The notes below the pieces were generated by a model that saw only the letters and a list, made by a program, of their open reading frames with translations, searched no databases and was not told the origin of the DNA. From Micavibrio_A sp035759665 (lineage in GTDB: Bacteria; Pseudomonadota; Alphaproteobacteria; Micavibrionales; Micavibrionaceae): a DNA stretch of 5,541 nucleotides. Location of the stretch: the NCBI GenBank assembly GCA_035759665.1, contig DASTUM010000113.1:1-5541 (forward strand), written 5' to 3'. Every line of letters begins with the position of its first letter. Position 1 is the first letter of the stretch. The position numbers were made by a program, and so were the translations under genes. Shown here in pieces: positions 1-5,391 of the stretch.

Positions 1-7
1 ACTCTCA

Positions 8-1489
8 ATGAGCATCGTCGACGTCCGCACTCCCGATCCGAAACGCTTCATCCCCGGCGCCACCGGCGACTGGGAAGTGGTGATCGGCATGGAAGTCCAT
101 GCCCAGGTCACGGCCAATTCCAAGCTTTTCTCCGGCGCCGCCACCGATTTCGGCGCGCAGCCCAACAGCCAGGTATCCATGGTCGATGCCGCGATGCCGG
201 GGATGCTCCCCGTCCTCAACAAATACTGCGTCGAGCAGGCCGTTCGTACGGGCCTCGGCCTCAACGCGCAGATCAACGAATACTCGGTGTTCGAGCGCAA
301 AAATTATTTCTACCCCGACCTACCGCAGGGCTATCAGATTTCGCAGTTCCTTTATCCGATCGTCGGCAAGGGCATCATCGAGATCGACCTCGCTGACGGC
401 TCGACGAAAGAGATCGGCGTTACGCGCCTCCACCTGGAACAGGACGCGGGCAAATCCCTGCACGACCAGCATCCGGGCAAATCCTATGTGGACCTGAACC
501 GATCCGGCTGCGCGCTGATGGAAATTGTTTCGGAGCCTGATATCCGCGGGCCGGAAGAAGCCGCCGCGTACCTGTCCAAGCTGCGTATGATCCTGCGCTA
601 TCTCGGCACCTGCGACGGCAACATGGAAGAAGGCTCGATGCGGGCCGACGTCAACGTCTCCGTCCGCAAGCCGGGCGCCGGGCTTGGCACGCGCTGCGAG
701 ATCAAGAACGTCAACTCGGTGAAGGCCGTCCAGCAGGCGATCGAACACGAAGCGCGCCGCCAGATCGAGATCATCGAAGGCGGCGGGGAAATCAGGCAGG
801 AAACCCGCCTGTGGGACCCGAACAAAATGGAAACGCGCTCGATGCGCTCCAAGGAAGAGGCGCATGATTACCGCTACTTCCCCGATCCCGACCTCCTCCC
901 GCTCGAACTCGACCCGAAATGGATCGCCGGGATCAAGGCGACTCTGCCAGAACTGCCCGACCAGAAGAAGCATCGCTTCATGAAGGATTTCGGCCTGCCG
1001 CTCTACGACGCGTCCGTCCTCATCGCCGAAAAACCGCGCGCGGAATATTACGAAAGCGCGGCGAACGATTCCGATCCCAAGATCGCGGCCAACTGGGTTT
1101 TGAACGAACTGCTCGGCCTCCTTAACAAGGATGGCAAGGACATCACCGAAAGCCCGATCAAGGCAAAACAGATCGGCGGCCTCGTCGCCCTTATCAAGGA
1201 CAACACCATCTCCGGCAAAATCGCCAAGGACGTGTTCGCCGAAATGTACAAGACGGGCGAAGACGCCGCGAAAATCGTCGAGGCCAAGGGGCTGAAGCAG
1301 ATCACCGATACGGGCGCCATCGAGGCTATTATCGATAAAATCCTCGCCGCAAACCCCGACGGCATCGCAAGTTACAAGGCCGGGAAGGACAGGATGCTGG
1401 GCTTCTTCGTCGGTCAGGTGATGAAGGAAACGGGCGGTAAGGCCAACCCCGCCATCATCAACGACCTCCTTAAAAAGAAGCTTTCCTGA
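8..1489 (+). CDS. gatB: Aspartyl/glutamyl-tRNA(Asn/Gln) amidotransferase subunit B
   Basis: GatB is the tRNA-binding and kinase subunit of cytoplasmic GatCAB. The complex converts misacylated Glu-tRNA(Gln) and/or Asp-tRNA(Asn) to Gln-tRNA and Asn-tRNA, using ATP and ammonia supplied by the GatA glutaminase. The 493-residue length is normal for the family. Visible motifs are IGMEVHAQV (26-34; its Glu and His belong to the family metal/ATP pocket), RKNYFYPDLPQGYQISQ (97-113), HLEQDAGKS (142-150), the GatB signature around DLNRSG and LMEIVSEPD (162-178), EEGSMRADVNVSVR (207-220) and EAHDYRYFPDPDL (284-296). The C-terminal YqeY-like tRNA-binding region (about 345-490) ends with the typical GFFVGQVMKETGGKANP. 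The signature has Ala where many homologues have Pro (GCAL), a mild variant. The ATG at position 8 is the natural N-terminus; only seven upstream bases are visible and they show no ribosome binding site. gatA and gatC may lie upstream, outside the window. Confidence 0.98.
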   Translation: MSIVDVRTPDPKRFIPGATGDWEVVIGMEVHAQVTANSKLFSGAATDFGAQPNSQVSMVDAAMPGMLPVLNKYCVEQAVRTGLGLNAQINEYSVFERKNYFYPDLPQGYQISQFLYPIVGKGIIEIDLADGSTKEIGVTRLHLEQDAGKSLHDQHPGKSYVDLNRSGCALMEIVSEPDIRGPEEAAAYLSKLRMILRYLGTCDGNMEEGSMRADVNVSVRKPGAGLGTRCEIKNVNSVKAVQQAIEHEARRQIEIIEGGGEIRQETRLWDPNKMETRSMRSKEEAHDYRYFPDPDLLPLELDPKWIAGIKATLPELPDQKKHRFMKDFGLPLYDASVLIAEKPRAEYYESAANDSDPKIAANWVLNELLGLLNKDGKDITESPIKAKQIGGLVALIKDNTISGKIAKDVFAEMYKTGEDAAKIVEAKGLKQITDTGAIEAIIDKILAANPDGIASYKAGKDRMLGFFVGQVMKETGGKANPAIINDLLKKKLS

Positions 1490-1572
1490 CGCCGGGGCCT
1501 TTCACAATTTAGCCACAATCAAACGCCGGGAAAAATTACGGCGGATTGCACGTGAAATCGTTAAGATTTTTG

Positions 1573-1600
1573 TTGTCATACGGCACCGTTTTTGGATAGA
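1573..1600 (+). promoter_or_regulatory. Candidate promoter for the ydcF-like gene run
   Basis: TTGTCA (1573-1578, five of six matches to the sigma-70 -35 box) is followed after 16 bases by GATAGA (1595-1600, three of six matches to the -10 box). Transcription would start around 1607-1612, at or just before the ATG at 1612, so the message would have almost no leader. This fits the lack of a Shine-Dalgarno sequence before that ATG. The -10 box is poor and the call is tentative. Confidence 0.3.
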
Positions 1601-1611
1601 ACCCTTTCCAC

Positions 1612-2217
1612 ATGATCATGTGGCGCGTTACCATTTTTATCGTCCTTATCTCGGCATGTCTGATGGCGATGCCGCCCCTGTATCATTTCAGCCAAGGCAA
1701 TCTTTCTTCCAACGAACCCCTCCCCCCGACTGAAAAGGCGGACGCCGTCATGGTGTTCACCGGATCGTCGGACAGGCTGGTCGAAGGCTATGAAGCCTAC
1801 ATCGAAGGGATTGCCAGGAAGATCATGGTGACGGGCCGCGATTTCCCGACCGACGCACAGGAACCCGAAGTGCGCCAGCTTTCCAAAAAAATCCGCCGCA
1901 AGGATATCTTCGTCGAAACCGCCGCCGAAAATACCATAGAGAACGCCGAGGAAGGCGCCGAATGGGCCTTGCGCAACCATGTGAAATCCATTGTCCTCAT
2001 CACCACCGAAAACCACATGCCGCGCGCCTATTTCGAATTGCGCCGCCTTCTGCCTGACAGCGTGAAGGTTTATACCGACCCGGTTCCCGGAGGATCGCGC
2101 AGATACAGCAAGGTGGATTCCGAAAAAAGCCGCCTGTTCTGCCGCCTTTACGAAACCGCGACCGACACGGACTTCTGCTACAAGACGCGCGAAATCGTTC
2201 GTAGCCTCGGCATGTAG
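1612..2217 (+). CDS. YdcF/DUF218 (ElyC/SanA-type) membrane-anchored protein
   Basis: This 201-residue protein has one N-terminal hydrophobic segment (about 5-22), likely a signal anchor that places the rest in the periplasm. A DUF218 domain follows (about 43-160). Its recognisable elements are ADAVMVFTGSSDR (43-55), the VTG turn (73-75), an ETAAENTIENAEE block (102-114) and ITTENHMPRAYFELRR (130-145). In E. coli, SanA and ElyC carry this domain and are tied to envelope integrity and peptidoglycan or lipid-carrier steps, but the biochemical activity is not settled. A C-terminal extension (about 160-201) contains two cysteines (177 and 189). The start could be the ATG at 1612 or the one at 1618 two codons later; neither has a clear ribosome binding site. 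It begins 122 bases after gatB and ends 21 bases before the next gene. The family call is firm; the role is inferred. Confidence 0.85.
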   Translation: MIMWRVTIFIVLISACLMAMPPLYHFSQGNLSSNEPLPPTEKADAVMVFTGSSDRLVEGYEAYIEGIARKIMVTGRDFPTDAQEPEVRQLSKKIRRKDIFVETAAENTIENAEEGAEWALRNHVKSIVLITTENHMPRAYFELRRLLPDSVKVYTDPVPGGSRRYSKVDSEKSRLFCRLYETATDTDFCYKTREIVRSLGM

Positions 2218-2219
2218 AA

Positions 2220-2237
2220 ACGGGCAGACTGGCCCGT
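2220..2237. repeat. Hairpin immediately upstream of the PLP-like gene start
   Basis: ACGGGC (2220-2225) is a perfect inverted repeat of GCCCGT (2232-2237), with a six-base loop AGACTG. It fills nearly the whole gap between the ydcF-like stop codon and the ATG at 2239, where a ribosome binding site would be expected. There is no T-tract after it, so an intrinsic terminator is unlikely. It may affect translation of the downstream gene or mRNA processing, or it may be chance in GC-rich DNA. Confidence 0.5.
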
Positions 2238-2238
2238 C

Positions 2239-2925
2239 ATGACCATCCCCTTCCAACTCTGCGAAGTACAAGGATTGACGATCCTCCGTGACGACCTCGT
2301 CGCCGGCGGCACAAAGCGCCGCGCGCTCGATCTGCTTTTGAAGGATATGAACGCAAGCCGTGTGGCCTACGCCGGAACGGTCATGGGGCATGGCGCGCTC
2401 GCGCTGGCCTGCGCCTGCCAGGCCGCGGGAAAAGAGGCGGTCATCTTCTTGTCCGGCGGCGAAGACGACCCCGTCATTAAGCGCCTGCGCGAAACGAACG
2501 CCGTGCTTCATCTCTGCCCGCCCGCCCCCGTCGCCGCGCTCTACGAACTGGCGAAGGAGCAGGCCGGCGACATGCCCGTGCTGCCCCCCGGCTTCGACAC
2601 GCCGGCCTTCGAAGAGGCGATGGTGGCCGCACTCGCCCCCTTCTCCGTGAACGATTATCCCGAACTCTGGACGACGGCGGTGACGGGCACGCTCACCCGC
2701 GCTCTGCGCCGCGCCTTTCCTGATACGCCCCTGAAAACCGTCAAGGTCGTCCGGAATTCCGGCCCGCTGCCCTCCGATGCGGTTTACGACGCGCCGGAAA
2801 AATATCATCAGGCGGCGAAAAACCCGCCGCCCTATCCGGCCTGCCCCTTTACGGACGCAAAACTCTGGCAGTTCGCCGCCGCCCACGCCGGTTCCGGCGC
2901 CCTGATATGGAATACGGCGGGATAA
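2239..2925 (+). CDS. Compact PLP-dependent fold-type-II lyase-like protein
   Basis: This 228-residue protein resembles the D-cysteine desulfhydrase / ACC deaminase branch of PLP fold-type-II enzymes, which act on amino acids through a lysine-bound cofactor. RDDLVAGGTKRRALDLLL (17-34) corresponds to the family's RDDL..GGNK.RKLE segment, making Lys26 the candidate PLP-binding lysine. A Rossmann-like stretch follows: VAYAGTVMGHGALALACAC (42-60) and GKEAVIFLSGG (64-74). LPPGFDTPAFEEAM (115-128) and LWTTAVTGTLTRAL (143-156) resemble the later strand and glycine-rich phosphate-binding loop. Typical enzymes of this branch have about 330 residues, so this is a shortened form. The intact reading frame, the coherent end (ALIWNTAG) and motifs along the whole length argue against a decayed gene. 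The ATG at 2239 lacks a Shine-Dalgarno sequence and sits directly behind a hairpin; coupling to the upstream gene is possible. The substrate is unknown. Assignment to the fold is fairly confident, catalysis is not. Confidence 0.65.
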   Translation: MTIPFQLCEVQGLTILRDDLVAGGTKRRALDLLLKDMNASRVAYAGTVMGHGALALACACQAAGKEAVIFLSGGEDDPVIKRLRETNAVLHLCPPAPVAALYELAKEQAGDMPVLPPGFDTPAFEEAMVAALAPFSVNDYPELWTTAVTGTLTRALRRAFPDTPLKTVKVVRNSGPLPSDAVYDAPEKYHQAAKNPPPYPACPFTDAKLWQFAAAHAGSGALIWNTAG

Positions 2926-2926
2926 A

Positions 2927-2957
2927 CGCCGCGCAGGGTTGCGGCGGGGGAAGCCCC
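2927..2957. repeat. Two overlapping, mutually exclusive hairpins
   Basis: CGCCGC (2927-2932) pairs with GCGGCG (2941-2946) across an eight-base loop. The overlapping run CGGGG (about 2945-2950) can instead pair with CCCCG (2954-2958) across a very short loop. The two stems share bases 2945-2946, so full formation of one disturbs the other. They lie between the PLP-like stop codon and the DUF4177 start. No T-tract follows, so this is not a standard intrinsic terminator. Chance pairing in GC-rich DNA is possible. Confidence 0.35.
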
Positions 2958-2958
2958 G

Positions 2959-2964
2959 TATTAT
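2959..2964 (+). promoter_or_regulatory. Candidate -10 box for the DUF4177/membrane/terD genes
   Basis: TATTAT matches the sigma-70 -10 consensus at five of six positions and ends nine bases before the ATG at 2974. A start seven to ten bases downstream would give a leaderless or near-leaderless message. This suits the absence of a ribosome binding site, since the preceding bases are pyrimidine-rich (CCTTTCCCC). No good -35 box is present at the expected distance (GGGTTG at 2936-2941 is weak). Confidence 0.35.
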
Positions 2965-2973
2965 CCTTTCCCC

Positions 2974-3198
2974 ATGACACAGGCCCGCGAATACAAGGTC
3001 GTTTTATACCGGGAAGGGATGTTCGGCTCCCTCTTCCTCGGATCGTCCAAGGTCGATCCCGAACGCTTTTCCGAATTTCTCAACCGCAACGCCGCGCAAG
3101 GGTGGCGCGTCGTGACCATGGAAAAAGAATCCCGCCGCATGCTGCTCTTCTTCGAACGCGAGGCATTCCTCGTCGTCATGGAAAGGGAGAAGCAATAA
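2974..3198 (+). CDS. Small DUF4177-like protein
   Basis: This 74-residue soluble protein begins with REYKVVLYREGMFG (5-18). It continues with a helix-like LNRNAAQGWRVVTMEKE segment (36-52) and a final hydrophobic strand MLLFFEREAFLVVMERE (56-72). The pattern EYKVV...LN..A.QGW.VV is that of DUF4177, a small alpha/beta domain of unknown function in many bacteria. The ATG at 2974 matches the expected N-terminus of the domain. No Shine-Dalgarno sequence precedes it, and a TATTAT box lies just upstream. Its TAA stop overlaps the next gene's ATG in the string TAATG, and the last codons also carry that gene's ribosome binding site, so the two are probably translated together. Function is unknown; partnership with the small membrane protein is inferred from the overlap only. 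Confidence 0.8.
   Translation: MTQAREYKVVLYREGMFGSLFLGSSKVDPERFSEFLNRNAAQGWRVVTMEKESRRMLLFFEREAFLVVMEREKQ
3184..3190 (+). promoter_or_regulatory. Ribosome binding site fixing the start of the two-helix membrane protein
   Basis: AGGGAGA lies seven bases before the ATG at 3198. The same frame is open back to 2907, but only the 3198 start has this site and gives a protein that begins just before a membrane helix. The longer version would overlap the DUF4177 gene completely. Confidence 0.7.
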
Positions 3199-3419
3199 TG
3201 TCGTTGCAACGCGCCCTCACCTTCTCGCTGATCGGCCTCGTCATTCTCGGCGGCGCGCTCATCATCCTCAATATCTGGGGCGTGTTCATCCGCGGCGACA
3301 TTCTGTTCAAGCTTCTCGCCACCATCGGCATCCTTATTCTCGTGATCGGGTTCGTGCTCGTCGCGCGGCTGGATTTCGCCGAACACAAACGCCTTAAAGA
3401 CAACGATTTTATAGATTGA
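3198..3419 (+). CDS. Small two-helix inner-membrane protein
   Basis: This 73-residue hydrophobic protein has two predicted membrane helices, about residues 8-30 (TFSLIGLVILGGALIILNIW) and 37-56 (LFKLLATIGILILVIGFVLV). A short charged connector IRGD lies between them, and the tail RLDFAEHKRLKDNDFID is basic then acidic. The positive-inside rule does not decide the topology clearly, but a hairpin with both ends in the cytoplasm is reasonable. The start is set by a good ribosome binding site and overlaps the upstream DUF4177 stop by one base. The stop is ten bases from the terD-like start. I do not recognise a named family. A helper or membrane anchor for the DUF4177 or TerD neighbour is speculation based on position. 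Confidence 0.8.
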   Translation: MSLQRALTFSLIGLVILGGALIILNIWGVFIRGDILFKLLATIGILILVIGFVLVARLDFAEHKRLKDNDFID

Positions 3420-3429
3420 GTGTATTGCC

Positions 3430-4011
3430 ATGAAGACGCCCCTGCTCCATACGACGAAAGGCCGCGAACGTATAATCGTCGCGCTCAACTGGGATGAGCG
3501 CGAGCGCGCGACCTTGATGGATACGCTTAAGCGAACCAACAAGCAGCATGATCTCGACCTCGCCTGCTTCGTCTACAATAAAAATGGCGAATATATCGAT
3601 TTCGTCGGATCGATGGCGCAGGACAATATGGACCAGACCGGCTGCATCTATCACAGCGGCGACGATTCCGGCGGGGCGGGCGGCCTCGACGACGAATATA
3701 TCTCGGTCGAACTTGCCGACCTTCCTTATGATACCACCGATCTCGTCTTTGTCGGCGAAATCCGTTCCGACCATACGTTCAAGCAAATCGCCAACCCGTC
3801 CTTTCGCATTGCCGACGGCGCTTCGAACAAGGAACTGCACCGCGAACCCATGGTTCAGGGCGGCAAGGGCGGCGACAGCCAGGCCTGTGTCCTGGCGCAT
3901 ATTTACCGCGACGCCGGCTCGGAAACGGGCTGGAGCCTGCATATCATCGACCAATATCCCAAACTGGACGACGTTTCCGACTGGGGCGGCTATTTAACCC
4001 GTTATCTTTAG
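3430..4011 (+). CDS. TerD-family (tellurium resistance/stress) protein
   Basis: The 193-residue soluble protein carries one TerD domain over most of its length. The visible core is DLDLACFVYNKNGEYIDFVG (41-60), then YHSGDDSGGAGGLDDEYIS (74-92) and VELADLP (93-99). This acidic GDD...DDE loop corresponds to the calcium-binding segment of TerD proteins. Later family features are LVFVGEI (105-111), FKQIANPSFRIAD (117-129) and a closing AHIYRDAGSETGWSLHIID (156-174). TerD proteins occur in tellurite-resistance and chemical-stress operons with TerC-type membrane proteins; here no terA, terB, terC or terZ is present. The ATG at 3430 has no clear Shine-Dalgarno sequence, and the ten-base gap suggests coupling to the upstream gene. 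Family membership is firm; a role in tellurite resistance should not be assumed for a lone TerD. Confidence 0.88.
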   Translation: MKTPLLHTTKGRERIIVALNWDERERATLMDTLKRTNKQHDLDLACFVYNKNGEYIDFVGSMAQDNMDQTGCIYHSGDDSGGAGGLDDEYISVELADLPYDTTDLVFVGEIRSDHTFKQIANPSFRIADGASNKELHREPMVQGGKGGDSQACVLAHIYRDAGSETGWSLHIIDQYPKLDDVSDWGGYLTRYL

Positions 4012-4039
4012 TTGATCTGCCCCCGAAGTTCTGTTAATT
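4012..4039 (+). promoter_or_regulatory. Weak candidate promoter for tRNA-Ser
   Basis: TTGATC (4012-4017, four of six matches to the -35 box) starts directly after the terD-like stop. GTTAAT (4033-4038, four of six to the -10 box) follows after 15 bases, a short spacer. A start near 4045 would leave about 12 bases before the tRNA. The short AT-richer gap is the natural place for a tRNA promoter, but read-through from terD is equally possible. Confidence 0.25.
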
Positions 4040-4056
4040 CATGGGCTTACCCGTGC

Positions 4057-4148
4057 GGAGACGTGGCCGAGAGGCTGAAGGCAACGGTTTGCTAAATCGT
4101 CATACGGGTTATACCGTATCGAGGGTTCGAATCCCTCCGTCTCCGCCA
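4057..4148 (+). tRNA. tRNA-Ser (anticodon GCU), CCA encoded
   Basis: A full class II cloverleaf can be folded. The acceptor stem is GGAGACG (4057-4063) with CGTCTCC (4138-4144), followed by discriminator G (4145) and encoded CCA (4146-4148). The D-arm has GCC (4066-4068) pairing with GGC (4080-4082). The anticodon stem ACGGT/ATCGT (4084-4088/4096-4100) closes the loop TTGCTAA, giving anticodon GCT at 4091-4093, which reads AGC and AGU serine codons. The long variable arm has a six-pair stem ATACGG/CCGTAT (4102-4107/4114-4119), a hallmark of tRNA-Ser. The T-arm is GAGGG/CCCTC (4121-4125/4133-4137) with loop TTCGAAT. Discriminator G also fits serine identity. No duplicate of its 3' end is visible in the window. 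Confidence 0.97.
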
Positions 4149-4149
4149 T

Positions 4150-4500
4150 TTAATCGTTCACCTTTTTAACGAATTCAGATTTCAGCCCCATCGGGCCAAC
4201 CCCTGGCACTTTGCAATCAATATCGTGATCGCCATCAACAAGCCGAATATTCTTAATTTTTGTTCCCACCTTAACGACATCGGACGAGCCTTTAATTTTA
4301 AGATCCTTGATGACCGTCACGGTATCTCCGTCTTTTAATTCTGTGCCGTGGGCATCCTTGACGATTTTCACGTCATCATCGCCTTTGCCAACCGTGGCCG
4401 TGATAGACCATTCATGGGCACATTCAGGGCAGATATAGAAAGGCCCATCTTCGTAGGCGAAGGGGGAATTACATTTTGGACATGCAGGAATTTTGGACAT
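4150..4500 (-). CDS. yjdM: PhnA/YjdM-type zinc-ribbon protein
   Basis: This 116-residue protein closely follows E. coli YjdM (formerly PhnA, about 111 residues). An N-terminal zinc ribbon has Cys7-Pro-Lys-Cys10 and Cys24-Pro-Glu-Cys27, with YEDGPFYICPECAHEW around the second pair. The PhnA domain then shows VKDAHGTELKDGDTVTVIKD (47-66), LKIKGSSDVVKVGTKIKNIR (67-86), LVDGDHDIDCKVPG (87-100) and the ending LKSEFVKK (106-113). Despite the old name, it is not an established part of phosphonate breakdown and its role is unclear. The start at 4500 matches the family N-terminus; a weak purine stretch (GAGAATAAAA) precedes it. It converges on the tRNA-Ser gene, with one base between its stop codon and the tRNA CCA. 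Sampled lines have about 40-47% GC, lower than the genes to its left, which may point to separate acquisition. Confidence 0.95.
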   Translation of the reverse strand: MSKIPACPKCNSPFAYEDGPFYICPECAHEWSITATVGKGDDDVKIVKDAHGTELKDGDTVTVIKDLKIKGSSDVVKVGTKIKNIRLVDGDHDIDCKVPGVGPMGLKSEFVKKVND

Positions 4501-4703
4501 TTTTATTCTCTAAAGGGTGGTATGACAGGATTGTGAAAACTACAGCTTTTTAGCATATTTACTGGAAAGAACGCCAACAACCTATGTTAGCCCAGAACTC
4601 CCTTTCTCAAAAATCAGCCATATCCAAGCGATTAACACATAGATAAATTGGAAAATAGATCAGATTTTTTACCGAAAATTATGCAACGAAAAGAAAGACT
4701 GAA
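4501..4703. other. AT-rich divergent intergenic region between yjdM and yhhQ
   Basis: These 203 bases separate two divergent genes and must hold the promoters of both. The part from 4621 to 4680 is only about 27% GC. Apart from a possible yjdM promoter I see no convincing -35/-10 pair toward yhhQ, no tRNA and no small gene. I looked for a preQ1 riboswitch, since yhhQ transports a queuosine precursor, and found no recognisable aptamer. Confidence 0.6.
4552..4580 (-). promoter_or_regulatory. Candidate yjdM promoter
   Basis: Read on the minus strand, TTGTTG (4580-4575) and TATGCT (4557-4552) are separated by 17 bases, the optimal sigma-70 spacing. The boxes match the consensus at three and four of six positions. 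Transcription would start near 4545, leaving about 45 bases of leader before the ATG at 4500. Confidence 0.35.
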
Positions 4704-5381
4704 ATGAAACAAAAACTATTGTTGCCGATAGCGGTTCTTTTCGCGGCGACGCTTTTGATTTCGAACACGCTGGAAACGAAACTTTTTATGCTGGGTAGTC
4801 TTGTGTTGCCCGCCGGGATTATCCTTTTCCCGCTCGCCTATCTTTTCGGCGATATTCTTACGGAAGTTTACGGGTATGCCGCCTCCCGCAAGGTTATCTG
4901 GAGCGGCTTTGCCGCCGTTGTCCTTATGGTCGTTTTCTATGAGCTGGCGAGCGTCCTGCCGCCTGCGCCGTTTTGGAAAAACCAGGAAGCGTTCGACACG
5001 ACGCTGGGCAACGTTCCGCGCATCGTCGCTGCGTCGATGATGGCCTATCTATGCGGAGAGTTCGTAAATTCCTACGTGGTCGCGAAAATGAAGGTCAAAA
5101 TGGCGGGCCGGAAAATGTGGCTGCGCTTTCTGGCCTCGACCTTCGTCGGGCAGTTCGTCGATACGGTTGTTTTCATCGCTATCGCTTTTACAGGCGTCTT
5201 CGCCTTTCCCGAACTACTATCGATCGCGGTTTCCGCATGGCTCGTCAAAGTCGGCTGGGAAACGCTTGCCCTGCCTGCAACTCTGCTCGCCGTGAAGTGG
5301 ATCAAGAAGGTGGAGAACGAAGACTATTACGACACGAATACCAACTTTAATCCCTTCGTACTCAACAACGCGAAGGCTTGA
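4704..5381 (+). CDS. yhhQ: Queuosine precursor transporter (VUT family)
   Basis: The 225-residue integral inner-membrane protein belongs to the YhhQ (DUF165/VUT) family, which in E. coli imports the queuosine precursors preQ0 and preQ1 for tRNA modification. Length is close to E. coli YhhQ (221). Six membrane segments can be placed at about 5-21, 33-50, 64-86, 107-127, 143-165 and 173-197. Family motifs are FGDILTEVYGYAASRKVIW (48-66), GEFVNSYVVAKMK (118-130), a GRKMWLRFLASTFVGQFVDT region (135-154) and the C-terminal YYDTNTNFNPF (208-218). The ATG at 4704 follows a weak purine-rich site (AAGAAAG at 4691-4697) and gives the expected short N-terminus before helix 1. It diverges from yjdM and is followed ten bases later by a YdeI-family gene. 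No queuosine-synthesis gene is in the window. The family assignment is firm; the substrate comes from homology. Confidence 0.93.
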   Translation: MKQKLLLPIAVLFAATLLISNTLETKLFMLGSLVLPAGIILFPLAYLFGDILTEVYGYAASRKVIWSGFAAVVLMVVFYELASVLPPAPFWKNQEAFDTTLGNVPRIVAASMMAYLCGEFVNSYVVAKMKVKMAGRKMWLRFLASTFVGQFVDTVVFIAIAFTGVFAFPELLSIAVSAWLVKVGWETLALPATLLAVKWIKKVENEDYYDTNTNFNPFVLNNAKA

Positions 5382-5382
5382 C

Positions 5383-5388
5383 GGGAGG
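5383..5388 (+). promoter_or_regulatory. Strong ribosome binding site of the YdeI-family gene
   Basis: GGGAGG ends three bases before the ATG at 5392, close to the ideal anti-Shine-Dalgarno match though with short spacing. It is the strongest such site in the window and supports this start ten bases after the yhhQ stop. Confidence 0.65.
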
Positions 5389-5391
5389 ATT

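Noticed and set aside
320..973. A 217-codon minus-strand frame inside gatB
   Set aside because: It lies wholly within a highly conserved gene and encodes no recognisable motif; it mirrors the codon bias of gatB.
1489..1544. Direct repeat ACGCCGGG (1489-1496 and 1523-1530) and a five-pair CGCCG/CGGCG stem (1524-1543) after gatB, possible terminator
   Set aside because: The stem is short with a ten-base loop and no T-tract follows; an eight-base GC repeat is expected by chance in this composition.
1576..2886. A 436-codon open frame on the minus strand opposite the ydcF-like and PLP-like genes
   Set aside because: Both + strand genes have clear family motifs, while the antisense product is a low-complexity Gly/Arg/His-rich sequence with no recognisable domain. 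Long antisense frames are common in GC-rich coding DNA.
2907..3197. N-terminal extension of the two-helix membrane protein back to the ATG at 2907
   Set aside because: It would overlap the end of the PLP-like gene and all of the DUF4177 gene with an Arg-rich, unfamiliar sequence. The ATG at 3198 has a good ribosome binding site.
4041..4054. Small hairpin ATGGG/CCCGT before the tRNA
   Set aside because: It has only five pairs, one of them G-T, and no T-tract; it is too weak to call a terminator for terD.
4348..4536. A 62-codon + strand frame opposite yjdM
   Set aside because: It is antisense to a well-conserved zinc-ribbon gene and has no motif or ribosome binding site of its own.
4501..4703. 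preQ1 riboswitch upstream of yhhQ
   Set aside because: I could not find the expected short stem followed by an A-rich tail and a sequestering site, or any other known queuosine-linked aptamer pattern.
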